In this document: in pieces, positions 44,841-55,849 of the stretch
How the letters are laid out: each line of letters opens with the position of its first letter
Position numbering within the stretch: the stretch's first letter is position 1
Assembly (NCBI RefSeq): GCF_002288925.2
Contig: NW_022098008.1
Location: 1,362,814-1,426,813 of the forward strand
DNA: 64,000 nucleotides
Source: Delphinapterus leucas
Lineage: Eukaryota > Chordata > Mammalia > Artiodactyla > Monodontidae
Direction: 5' to 3'
The notes under the pieces: model-generated
Told to the model about the DNA's origin: nothing
Databases searched by the model: none
Seen by the model: only the letters and a program-made list of their open reading frames with translations
Program-made: the position numbers and the translations under genes

Positions 44841-45544
44841 GAAATGGGGGCAGGGAGACCTGTCTCTACTTATGATGATGTTTCTTTCTCCTGAAGAAAG
44901 GAATTTTCATTTTCTGGGGCTGGTTTTTGAAGTCAACAGAAGAGACTGTCAGTTCAGAATAGTGTTTAATTTGTGGCTCAAAAAGCCTGTGATTATCTTA
45001 CTTTACTTCTACTACAAAGAATTTCATCCCGCTGGCCCAGGATCCTGCAGGAAGGACTGAAAAGGGGTCTCCCAGTGGCTTTCTCTAGGAGTTGGGGTGT
45101 TTCTTCTTTCCTTGGGCTTTGAACATGTGTCCTCTCTATTTTCTTCGTTTTTCCCCCAAATCTTTAAAGCATGTATTAACTTTATTACAGAAAATTTGAT
45201 TTAAATAGTCGATGAATTTCACCTTGTTCCTTTTGAAGGAACAGGGGCTGGAAGATAAAAATGACAGCGTGCAGCTACATTCGGCTCTGCTCTTCAGAAG
45301 CCTCCCCAGTTCTCGAAAGAATTCAAAGTGTCACTGACCGCACAAGCCATGTTAACAATAAGCTCATGCCAAGGCGTTCATTCACCTTCTTTCCACTTCC
45401 AGAAACAATGGGAAGAGTATGGAGTTTGGAATCTAAATGATGTGGTCAGGTTCTTTTTGCTGCATCCTCACTGTATCAATTCGAGTAAGGGACCTGGTCT
45501 TTCTGGGATAACAAGTAGATAACGAAGATTTCTGTAGCTCATGG
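44841..45544. other. Unique sequence, AT-rich
   Basis: No repeat or exon is recognised. A 62-codon frame at 44872-45060 has no domain. Confidence 0.35.
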
Positions 45545-45735
45545 CATAACCCAAGCACCACTCTAAGCCCTATTGCACATCATACTTTGTTAATTCTCAT
45601 GACAACCCCAGGAGAGAGGTACTATTCTTATGGAAGAGGAGACAGGCACAGAGATGGCAAGCGGCTTGCTCAGGGTTGCACAGCTATCAGGAGGCAAAGC
45701 CTGGTACCCTGACACCATACATGAGCTAATCTAGA
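45545..45735 (-). repeat. MIR SINE, antisense
   Basis: The plus strand is the complement of MIR: 'ccaagcaccactctaagccc', 'ttgttaattctcatgacaac', 'gaggtactattcttatgg' and 'ttgctcagggttgcacagct'. This is one of the better kept MIRs in the window. Confidence 0.85.
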
Positions 45736-47369
45736 TCAGCTTCGAGGGTTATTATAAGAATTAAGAAAACTATGATATGACTCCTTTCCTTTCAGCCAAT
45801 AAGGTGGTACAAATAGCCTAAGTTAAATTCTACAACAGGTGATCCCAAAGTCTGCCAAGCAATAGTCATTTGCAGTGGTAATGCTTATCTCACTGAAGCC
45901 TAATCATGTACCATCTTGGATTCACTTCTCTGTGAATTGTGGTCCTTCAAACAGCTGAACATTCCAGTGCTTCTGATGAGCAAGTGATATAACCTCTTGC
46001 ATTTCTTTAACCCGTGATTCTGTAACGCTTTGTAAGGAGCAGTAGACTGAGCTATAACGACAGTCAGTTGGTGCTGCCGGCTCAACTCGGCTTTCCAAGG
46101 CAAGTTAAATTAAAAAACAAACCTCAACCAAAAACCAAAACCAGAAAAAGAAAACAACCGCCCCCCCAAACCACGTTGGATTTATGAACAACCCATAGGA
46201 AAAACCTGAATTTTCATCATCATTCATAAATCATCCACATCTGAAACTATTTCTTTTAGTCTATTTGCAACTACCAAATTGTAGACCCATTTGCTGGACC
46301 TAATGGGAAAAAGAAGACCAACTTGTCAACGTGTGGAGAACAAAGAGTGTACTTATAACAAAAGTGTTGTACAAAGTAAAGTGGTTCGGGTAATTGACCT
46401 TTGGGGTGGGATGATTTGGGGAGAGGAAGGAACATTTATTTAGACCCCACATTTCCACGTCTGCAGCAGATACTCTGCGCCTGCAGAAGCATCCCTGAAA
46501 AGTTTATTTTGCTATGGGTTGTTTCATCTTCAACCAGTTGTAGTATTGATTTCTCTCAGTGGATTAATTATCAGAGGCAGTTTCAGACTTCCCTGAGCTG
46601 GACAGAAGGAAAAATGATGTTTTCATTTCAGTGAAGCCTGTTGGCAATTGTGCTTGTGTTTCTCTGGAGCCCTGGCTTTGACAAATGGCAGAGAAGGCCC
46701 GTAAACAGGATTATTCATCTCCTCTGTGCTCGCGGAGTCTTGGCACAATCTGGGGACTCGGTAAAAGGGGCTTCCCGTGGTCCTCTGCCCCTATTTGTAG
46801 AAGGAGTGTTCAGCCCCAGAGAGAAAGGAAGAGAAATCATGGAATTGCACAGATGTGGAAGTCAGGGTTATTTACAGCACAGCCGTGGCCTGACAGAGGG
46901 AGATTTAGATAGTTCTTCAAGACAGAGGGCTCTAACATGGGCTCCAGGAGACTCTTCTCCACGGGGCCTGGATTCAAAGCTACCTCCAAGCACCAGGACT
47001 GTGAAAAGCTCTCTGAGAATCACTTCTGTAGACTCCAAGGATCTAGATGATACAGATGAACCGAACACTTAAACCCAAACTCCGTCTCAGCAATTTTTCA
47101 TGTGAATTCTCTGAGCTACACCTTATACTTGAATGTTAGCGTTAGCCTTTCAAGGTGTCGAGGCGTTTCTCGTCTTCTGGAACACCTCTGAGTGGTAGAG
47201 AGTTATGAATTTCTGCAGTGTTTCAACCATTAAACATCTGGTTGGAGCAGGAGTGCAGGGAGAAGGCTGAGTTTCAGGGAAGTGGCAGGATTTTCCTGGT
47301 GCTTGGTGGGGGCTGGGACACATTTTCTGGGATGGCGTCATCCTACAGAGAATTTAAACAGAACTTCCA
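45736..47369. other. Unique sequence, no gene seen
   Basis: The 143-codon plus-strand frame at 46641-47072 starts at a non-ATG codon and is Ser/Arg-rich without a domain. A C run lies at about 46161-46167. No repeat is recognised. Confidence 0.35.
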
Positions 47370-47760
47370 GACGTCCTTTTCTTTTCTTATAAACTTTACT
47401 TTTTTCGTTAAAAATGTAATAAGATAACTATAAAATGTCACCATGTCGTCAAATAGAAATCAGATAAAAGATGGAAATAAAAATAATGTGTGTGTGTATC
47501 TTACCACCTAGATGTAATCATGTTAATAATTATATGTTCTCTATATTTTTGCAGATATACAATAGCAAGAAGTAGCACTTTTTACATTGCTTTGTGATCT
47601 TTTTTCCACTAGAAAAAAAATACATTGAATTTATTCCCTATACTTTTCTATAACAGCATTTCTCAGGGCTGTGAAGTGTGCTTAGATGTCATTGTTTTAT
47701 TTTTTCCTTCGACCTCTTTTCTAAGTTGATACACTTAAGAGTGTCTCCTATTTTTCACTT
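47370..47760 (-). repeat. Old L1M-type 3' UTR fragment, antisense
   Basis: The AT-rich text 'accacctagatgtaatcatg', 'tatatgttctctatattttt' and 'ttgctttgtgatcttttttc' resembles the complement of old LINE-1 3' ends. Borders are approximate. Confidence 0.45.
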
Positions 47761-49269
47761 CAAACCCCTGCACTGAATATTTCTGGAGCTGTGCTTTGAG
47801 CTCGTGTCTGTCTGGGCGCAGCCCCAAGCGGGGTTGTTTGTCAGAGCTCAGTGTCCCTCCATCCAGCGAAAGGGAGCCCAAGTCCCCCAGGACAGCCTGG
47901 AACCCTCTGGTCTGGCTGAGCCGGTGACGCACACACTCTGGTCTCTGTTATGATGTATTTTCCAGAGTCGTGTGGGGTATGGATGGGCATTTGTCCAAAA
48001 GAAATGCCTGTTAGGATTTTCTTAACATTTTGTTGTGGACTGACTTTCATTATACCCTTGCCTGGTGTTTCCTGCAGGTTACCCCTTGTGTTTAAGAGAC
48101 ATCTCAGCCCTTTCCTGCCGTGTGTAACGAAACTGCTTCTGCACCCTTGCCTTTCACTTTATCGACTGTGTCTTTCTGTGTGCTCGGCATTTCATTTTTA
48201 GTTTGTGAAACCCATCAGATCGGTTTTCCAACAGTGTCTGCCTTTGACATGCTTAGAAATAGCTCCCCTATTCTAAGTTCATGTAAATCTTCAGGTATAT
48301 TTTTTCTAGCATTTTATACCCTTATTGGTCGCATTTAAAACTTTAAATTATCTGGAAAGAACATTGATAGATGTTGTGTGAGGCACGGTGGGGACCGATC
48401 AGATTCCTGCGTGGGGTGGTCACTGATCCCTGGGGAGGCTCGGGGTCCATCCTCCTGCTGTCCTGGTGCTGGAAACTCGACGACTGAATCATGGTGACTT
48501 AACCGCATTCAGTGTCCCAAGAGCCCTCATTATATGCTTCTCAAAGTTTATCCTTTTTGAATCAATTCGCCAGATTATCTAAAAGCGCCTTTCACGCTGC
48601 TGACGGCTCCTGATTATTTTATTTACTTTCAGGATCCTTCTACGACAATCTCATTATTGTTAACGTTACTTTATTTGTATTAATTTACTTAGCATAATGG
48701 TTTCCATTTCTAGATTAATTTGGGAGGCAAGAGACTTTGGGCGGACTGTTTGCTCTGGGCCTTCTCTTGTCCTTGCGGGCGGCCTCTCTGGGTCACTGGT
48801 GGCACTTTCTCCAACTAAGTCGCAGAAATCCAGCAAAGCGGGGACACTGCAGGGACTGGCTGGCACTCTGCCTAGGAATCTGCATTCCAGACCCTCCTCT
48901 GGGTGGTTGGAAGGCAGGTGTTTGATGGGTGGCCTTCGGGAGGACCCCAGTGTTTGTCTGTTTGCATTGTGTGGGGAGGTGGCAGTTCCTCCTCGGCCTT
49001 ACAGAGCAGCACAGAGCATGACCACCCCGGGGTGCGTGGCCCTCTCCTCAGGGACTCCTGCCCCGGCACGTGGCCTCCTGACTCTCCGAGGCGGGGATGG
49101 CCTGCTGCCTTGTTCTACCTCTGCAAGGTTGGCCAGGACAGCCGCTCTCTCCCCGGCCGCACCTCAGGCTGGGCCACCTCCTTCTGGACCCCACGGGGCC
49201 TGGCAGTAAAGGAGGGATGGTGAGCAGAGGCAGGGCTGCAAGCCGGGCAGTGATGCTCCCACTGTGTTG
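47761..49269. other. Unique sequence, GC-rich at right
   Basis: A 170-codon plus-strand frame (48697-49209) starts at a non-ATG-like context and has no domain. No repeat is recognised with confidence. Confidence 0.35.
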
Positions 49270-49395
49270 AAGGCTGTTTACCCAGATTGCTGGGCCTCAC
49301 CTCCCGGAGCTTAGATTTACCGAGTCTGCCGGAATTTGCACTTCAACAGGTTTCCAGGTGACGCGCAGCTGCTGGTGCTGGTCTGGGGACTGCCT
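49270..49395 (+). repeat. MER5-type (hAT-Charlie) DNA transposon fragment
   Basis: 'cccagattgctgggcctcac', 'gccggaatttgcacttcaac' and 'aggtttccaggtgacgcgca' follow the order of MER5A. The right end is diverged. Confidence 0.65.
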
Positions 49396-50200
49396 TACAG
49401 GGAACGGGTCTCTCTCGTCTCCCTCTGTTGTTAATCATATTTAAGATACTGGGTAATTGTTCTTGAATTTTCCTTCTACTATTTAAAAACAGTGAAGCAG
49501 ATAATAGAAATATTCTTTTAAATTCCTTCAGGGAGAACATTTTTGTCTGTTAATCAATTTTCTTAATTATTTAAACTGATTATTACCATCTACTTCCTTC
49601 CTGACTGATTTTCTTGGAAGGTAAATCCGCACCGGTGCTACTGTGACTTGGCGAGTTGCCATGGATCCCAGGAAACAGAAAGAAAGACATCACCAAACCG
49701 TACAGGCGACGGACGTGAACCAGTGGGGTACTCTCTCCACCGCCCTTTGTTCCCTGGAGCCAGTAGGTGAGCTGGGCAGAGAATTAAAGAATCATGGAAG
49801 CAGGGCTCTGACTTGCATGCGGGAGGGGCTGGTTCCCCCCAAACACATCGAAGTGGCTGTGGCGTCCTTGAGACATTTTGAACATACGCTGAGTACGCAG
49901 ATGGATTCTGGATAAAAAAGTGAGTCAGACATCAACGGTCAATTTATCATTTGATCACTTGCTGGGAAAATGCCCGATTTATTTGTAAGTCAGTTATTTG
50001 TCATTTTCCTTAATCGTAATTAGTGTGATCTGTAATGCATACAGCATATGATTTATTTAAAGGTAAATTTATTTCAGATAACTGAATCTGAGTGTGAATG
50101 AAATACAGGCCCTGAGTGAATGATTTAAATGCTCGCGTGCAGGAAGCTTGTATAGATATGGGTTAACCTCCACCAGCAGCCGGCAGAAGAATGGGTTGGA
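49396..50200. other. Repeat-free AT-rich island, possible conserved noncoding element
   Basis: The core at 49915-50140 has 'ggtcaatttatcatttgatc', 'ccttaatcgtaattagtgtg' and 'catatgatttatttaaaggt'. No repeat family fits, and the texture is that of a conserved enhancer. Conservation is untested. Confidence 0.4.
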
Positions 50201-51959
50201 AAATACCAGTATCTCTCACGCAGTTTAAGCATGTGGCAGGCAAGAGCCCCTTCTCCTATGAACTCTGAAGTGTGAACTCAGGGCTGCTGGGGCCTAGCAA
50301 GGAGCAGCCGTGCAGGTCCTGGGCCCCACCCCCCTTTCCCGTCTCTCCTGCTGGCTGGACGGCAGCCTCTCTGTTTGGATTTGTGGCCCCAAGGCTGTCT
50401 TTGCTCAGCCAGCCCCCAGCCCCAGCCCACGTGTCCCCTCAGAGTCCTGTGCCCAGCGGTGACCTCCGGCGGGCTTTCTGTGCGGGGAGGTGGGGGAGTC
50501 CCTGCAGGCATCTGTCCATGCCGCCCAGGTGCTGAGGGTCCTCACCCTGTCCCACAGCCGCCGGCCTGGGGTCGGGCCGGGGTCAGGCCCAGGAGCCCCC
50601 GGAAGCATCCGTGGAGGGACTGGGCCTGCCCCTCCCGCTGCCCCATCAGCCACCGCAGCTCGTGAGGTTGGCAGTTACCCCTCCATTCTTCAGGGTCCTG
50701 GACTATCGGCAGGTTCCTAAATTCCGTATTGAAATGCAGAGTCCACTGGAGTGAGGACCCCACCGGCCTCCTGACTACGACGGTCGGTGGGGCTGGTGGG
50801 TTGGCTGTGGAGTCCCTGAGGGCGGGAAGGGCCAGGGTTCAGGCCTGACAGGCGGGTCTGCAAGTCTGGACACGACCGACCGGGGCCAGCCGCCTGCGTA
50901 AGGATGACCGCATGGTGTTTCCCCGCATGAGATGCCCGAGAGCAGGTGCTGCTGAACAGGGAGCCCTGGGGCGTGTGCGCCCCGCTGAGCCCAGCTGGTT
51001 CAGCTCCCCTGCCGGGCCCGACGCCGAGGACAGCTTAGTTACCACGGGCCAGGCAGAGGAGTCGATTCACAGGCAGGCCTCACTGCAGGGCCACCTCAAA
51101 CAGCCTCCATGGTGTCCCCAAAGGCAGCGGGTTCAGAACTGAGCCAGGGAGGGGCCCACAGGGGAAGCTGTGAGCTGGGCCTGGAGGGCGGGGCCCTTCC
51201 TCAGCCACGCCCACCGGGCCTTCCACCATCAGTGTGGAGTCGCAGAGCCCCTGACCGCTCTTGGCCGTCTGTTACCTGTGGACGTGGGTCAAGCACCCGC
51301 AGGGGATGGATGTCCCCTCTGAGGTGCGTCAGTCCACTTCTGTCCCCCACGTCCCTTCTTGCTGATGGGCGCTCACCAAGAGCCTCCTGTGCCCAATGGG
51401 CGGATGGTCTCATGGCATCAGCCTCCCAGGGCCCCGTGCCAGCAAACCCGATCGCAGGGGCCGGGCGTGACGGCCGCGAGCAGACTCGGGGGAGTGCGGG
51501 GCCACATCTCCACACAGGAGCTGGAGGCTCGGTCAGAGCAAAGCAAAGCGACCGCGTCGTCACAGGCGACAAGCACACACATCCACGCATATCGTGCGCC
51601 TGCTTATAGAATGCAGGGGAGCGTAAGGTGATAAAGCGAGGGCTGCAGAGCCACGGGGCGTGCCTGCGAGGGTCACACAACACAAGCCAGTGGACGGAAG
51701 GCTCCTGCAGCTTCCAGAGGCCTACCGTGACGGGGACTTCACGGGGCGGTCCAGTGGCCAGAGACGCTGAGGGAAGCTGGCATGTGCACCTGGAGGTTTT
51801 ATTTTACAAACTCAATCCAAACGAATAGGGTGACATTTCCTGAGAGCTTTGTAAAGCTGGGTGGGAGGGACCCGCACAGGCTGGAGGACACCCCAGCTAC
51901 AGGCACCCGTGTTCCCTCTGGCCAGGATGCCGGGCGAGGTGTGGGTCAGAGTCAGGAGC
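50201..51959. other. GC-rich unique sequence, no gene seen
   Basis: CpG pairs are more frequent here than elsewhere, notably at 51450-51560, but they are scattered. Overlapping frames of up to 166 codons exist on both strands, none with a domain. A weak CpG-rich segment is possible, but a promoter is not supported. Confidence 0.4.
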
Positions 51960-52270
51960 TGCGCCGTCCCAGCTGTATTAATAGCCATCTCTCACTTCAG
52001 TTCAATAACACTGTTTTAATAGTCACTTGTGAATTACCTGCTTTGTTGCCAATTATAGGATACAAATCATTTGTTTATGGCGGTCATTTAAGGCTTAGGG
52101 ATGCTCTGCCCTGGAATCGGGCCTCTGGGTGCACTTTAATTGCTGTTTTCTCGGGCTAACCAGTTGGCCCAGAGCAGAGACCCTGGAGTAATTTAAGGCC
52201 TATCTTCCCGAGCGTTGTTTGCATCTCTGTAAACCAGCCTGCCCATGAGATGACTGACAATGTGTTTGGT
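51960..52270. other. Repeat-free island, possible conserved noncoding element
   Basis: A sharp change from GC-rich flank to balanced AT-rich text: 'agctgtattaatagccatct', 'cacttgtgaattacctgctt', 'tttgttgccaattatagg' and 'tggagtaatttaaggcc'. No repeat is recognised. This block has one of the clearest conserved-element textures in the window. Confidence 0.42.
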
Positions 52271-52799
52271 TTCCTCTGAAGCCCGCTGCTCCCAGTGCCT
52301 CCTGCTGAGATGGGTCAGCCCTGCAGCTTGCTGTGCACTTGGGGGGCAGAGCACCCCCTCTCGCCTATCAGCTGCAGGGCTGCCCAGTCCGCCTCCCTGC
52401 TCTTGGCTGTGACGCACAGGAGAAGAGGGGAGGCCACTCCCTCTGAGACTTGCCATGAAGCCTGGCACCTGGATAAGGCATGTCCCTGCCAAAGGGAATG
52501 CTCACTCAGGTTCCACTCAGCTCTGAGCCTGGACGGGAAGTGTCTGGAGCTGGGGCCCCTCCCTCCTGGAGGTGAACAGGTGAGGAAAGGGACTTCACAC
52601 CAACATCTACAAGTGTAAATGCATGAGTCCCTTACTGTAGGAGGTCCAAGGAGATTTCCCTACCCCCTACCCTCATTCCATTCAAATAGACTTCTATGTA
52701 AATAGTATTCCAAGTGTGAACCAGGTGAGACTCTTGCCGGGGAGTTATTCAGAAGAGACCTTTCATCTTTCCCTCACACCAAATTGTCTGTTTTGGCTA
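52271..52799. other. Unique sequence
   Basis: Nothing is recognised here. Confidence 0.35.
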
Positions 52800-53005
52800 C
52801 TTCAAGATATTAAGAGGAAGGTCATGCCAACATTTACTTCTAAAGGCTTATGTTTGTTAATTTGACCCTCAAAACGTCTCTGTGAGGTAGGCAGAGTTGT
52901 TGTCCCTTTTTATATTTGGGAACTAAGGCCCAGAGAGGGTAGTACATTTCCCAAGGTCACACAGCTGTAAGCAGCAGGGTCTGAGTGTGCTGTGCTATCT
53001 CTCAA
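52800..53005 (-). repeat. MIR SINE, antisense
   Basis: The complement of MIR is clear in 'aaaacgtctctgtgaggtag', 'ggaactaaggcccagagagg' and 'cccaaggtcacacagctgta'. Confidence 0.8.
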
Positions 53006-53119
53006 TGCGGGCGATAGTCCTTTCTCATCTTAACGCTCTTTCTGACCTGGATTTTGAACCACCACCAAGTACTGGGATTTCTTCTCCATCCAGTGTTTGT
53101 ACTGTTTTCAAATGTCTTC

Positions 53120-53568
53120 TGCTGTACGGGTTTCCTGGGGCTGCCGTACAAAGTTACCACAAATGGGGAGCTTAAAACAACAGACATTTTTCCTCCTGTG
53201 GTTCTGGAGGCCAAAGGTCTGAAATCATGAGTCACAGGGCCTCGTGCCCTCAGGAGGCTCCAGGTGAGTGTCCTTCCTGCCTCTTCCAGCTTCTGGGGAT
53301 TCCAGATGTTTCTGGGCTTCTGGACACATCCCTCCAGCCTCTGCCTCTGTCTTCACCTATTTACAGCCCTCTGTGCCCTCCTCCTCTTATAAGGATACTT
53401 GTCATTGGATTTAGGGCCTATGTGGATGATCCCAGGATGAACTCATCTCAAAATCCTTAGCTCAGTCTGCAAAGATGCTTTTTTCCAAATAAGGTCACAT
53501 TCAAGATTCCTGGAAGAGGACACGGAGCTCTTCTTGGGGTGACCCTTCAACCCCAACCCACTACAAAC
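53120..53568 (-). repeat. MLT1-like LTR (ERVL-MaLR), antisense
   Basis: The plus strand is the complement of an MLT1-type LTR over nearly full length: 'ggggctgccgtacaaagtta', 'agcttaaaacaacagacatt', 'ctgcctcttccagcttctgg', 'ataaggatacttgtcattgg' and 'ccaaataaggtcacattcaa'. It is a solo LTR without retroviral genes. Confidence 0.85.
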
Positions 53569-54737
53569 CCGAATATAGCTATCACCTCTAGACAGAGGGT
53601 GCCATACACACATTTGTTTGTTCAGTGAGCAGTTCCCCAGTGCCTGCCCAGCCCCTGCACACTGCTGGGTGCAGCAAACGCATGGGGGAGGAGGGTGGGC
53701 CCAACCCTGGCCTGGCGTCCACCACCCCAGTGGGCCCCGTTGCCTGTGAGCGAGCATGGGTGAGGGAATACTGCAGGGGCCTTTTCTACCCACCTGCATG
53801 GCCTCTGCCCATGAATCTGCCTAGGCTCCAGCTCTGAGGGGCCTCTTGAAGGGAGATCCTGACCCTCGGCATGTGAGCCCCCAGCCATGACCCCCGTGTG
53901 GGTGCCAGACACCAGACGTGCCATGGAGGGAGCTGGAATCCAGAGGCAGCCACCAAGGTCCTGGAGCTGGAGAGGTGGCCCATCGGGAGGGGATGGGCCT
54001 AGTGAGGCCAAGGTCATGGGGCCAAAGGTCATGCGTTGACCTCACCCACGGTGTGCCTGTGCAGCCCCTCCTGCAGAGGGAACAGTGTCCACCTGGCTTC
54101 ATGATTGATGCCCCTTCCCCAGGGATCTAAGTGGTAAGTGTCTCTTGGTATTTTGCGTCTTCTCGTATAATCCGTGGAACACCTCTGTCTCTCCTTGTAC
54201 CTCAGCTTCCAGGATGCCCAGGCATGACGTCACTGGCCTGCTGCCTTGCCAACATGACCCGTTTTTGCTCAAGGTACCCTGTGCCCAGCCTGAACCAAGG
54301 CACCATGGCTAGACTTTTCCCATCCTGCCCCCGGGTTTCTCAGCCTCCCTCTCAGCAAGCAGTGGACAAGCGACCTGGACTCTGAGACAAAAGGTGAAAG
54401 ATTGCGATTGCCTGATGAAGGGGACAGGCAAGGCTGGAACAATGCCTGGAGCTGCATCATCTATCCTGTGACCATGAGGCCACAAGCATGGAGATGACAG
54501 TCAGGATGGGGGGACAGGGGACGGTAAGAGATGGGGAGTCCACAAGGGACCCCTCTCTGTGGACTTTGCGTCCCTGAAAATTAATTGCTCCTTACTAAAC
54601 CATTGTTGAGGTCTTTGTGACTTTCAGGTAAACTGATTCCTCACCAATACAGGTGAATTCTGTGTTCAATTACATTTACTTCTCAAAAACAGCTTTCCTT
54701 ATATTTACTTCTGCCTTTTCTCTTTATTACTTGAATG
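53569..54737. other. Unique sequence
   Basis: A 136-codon minus-strand frame (53622-54032) and others overlap without domains. No repeat is recognised. Confidence 0.35.
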
Positions 54738-54742
54738 TTGTC

Positions 54743-54960
54743 TTTTATTTTATTTTATTTTATTTTTTGCGGTACGCGGGCCTCTCACCGCTGTGGCCTC
54801 TCCCGTGGCGGAGCACAGGCTCCGGACGCACAGGCTCAGCGGCCATGGCTCACGGGCCCAGCCGCTCCATGGCATGTGGGATCCTCCCGGACCGGGGCAC
54901 GAACCCGCGTCCCCTGCATCGGCAGGCAGACTCCCAACCACTGCGCCACCGGGGAAGCCC
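54743..54960 (-). mobile_element. CHR SINE, full length, antisense, with (TTTTA)n tail
   Basis: On the minus strand it runs from 'gggcttccccggtggcgc' at 54960 to a tail that reads as TTTTA units at 54743-54768. The B-box-like word lies near 54897-54906. Target-site duplications are not clear. Confidence 0.95.
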
Positions 54961-55124
54961 TGATTTTCCAGTTTTGTGTCTTATGATTGCTCTGCTTTAA
55001 TTAATGCATGCCATATCAATCCTTTTATAAATATGTGTAAATAAATGCGATATCTATATTATAATTTTTTTATATATTTATATGATATAAGTACATTTAT
55101 ATATTATAAATATATGAATTTATG
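54961..55124. other. AT-rich low-complexity sequence
   Basis: Mostly A and T with 'tatatattataaatatatga'-like text. No repeat family is assigned. Confidence 0.5.
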
Positions 55125-55620
55125 TTATGGTCCAGAATATGGTGTATCTTGATAAATATTTTGTGTGCCCTTGAAAGGAATGAGTATTCTGCACTTGAAA
55201 ATAGTATTTATCTGCAGTGTTCTAAAAATGTAGCATAGGTCAAATGAGTTTAAAGACTGCTTCAAGTTTTCTTTATTCTTACTGATTTTCCCTCTACTTG
55301 CTCTATAAGTTATTGATGGGAAAGTGTTTAAATCTCTCACCATAATTGTTTATTTTTTTCTAATACTAGCGAAACTCCTTTAGTTTTATCAGTTTGTACT
55401 TCATTTTATTATATGCATAAGTTTTTAATATTTTTTGTGGTTTCTTGAACACTGTATTATTATGAGATAATCTTCATCCCAGGTAATACTCTTTGCTTCA
55501 CTTTGATATTAATATAAGCAGTCCAGCTTTCTTTGATTAGTGTTAGCATGGTATATATTCTGCATTCTTTATATTTTAAGTGGGTTATTATGGTTAGGTT
55601 TTTTTTTTTTTTTTAAGTGA
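55125..55620 (-). repeat. LINE-1 ORF2 fragment, antisense
   Basis: The text is the complement of the LINE-1 ORF2 region: 'ttatggtccagaatatggtg', 'aatgagtattctgcacttga', 'gtccagctttctttgattag' and 'tgttagcatggtatatattc'. All frames are broken by stops and indels. Confidence 0.8.
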
Positions 55621-55849
55621 TGGCCTTAGGGAATATGATCTAAATATTTAACTTATCACTGTCTACTGTCAAGTAATATTATACCACTTCATGTATGGTA
55701 TGAGAACCCTGTAAAATTATACTTATAATCCTCTCAGTTCTTGTGTTATTGCTGTTGTAAGTTATATTTCTACATAGGCTGTAAATACTTCAATACACTG
55801 CTATTGTTTTTCTTCAAATAGTCAGTTATCTTTTAAGAGATGTTTTTAA

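Noticed and set aside
46641..47072. 143-codon plus-strand open frame in less GC-rich DNA
   Set aside because: More suspicious than the others, but it starts at a non-ATG codon and has no domain or clear splice sites. Homology search would settle it.
51450..51560. Possible CpG island
   Set aside because: CpG is somewhat raised, but only over about 100 bp and with no promoter or exon signals beside it.
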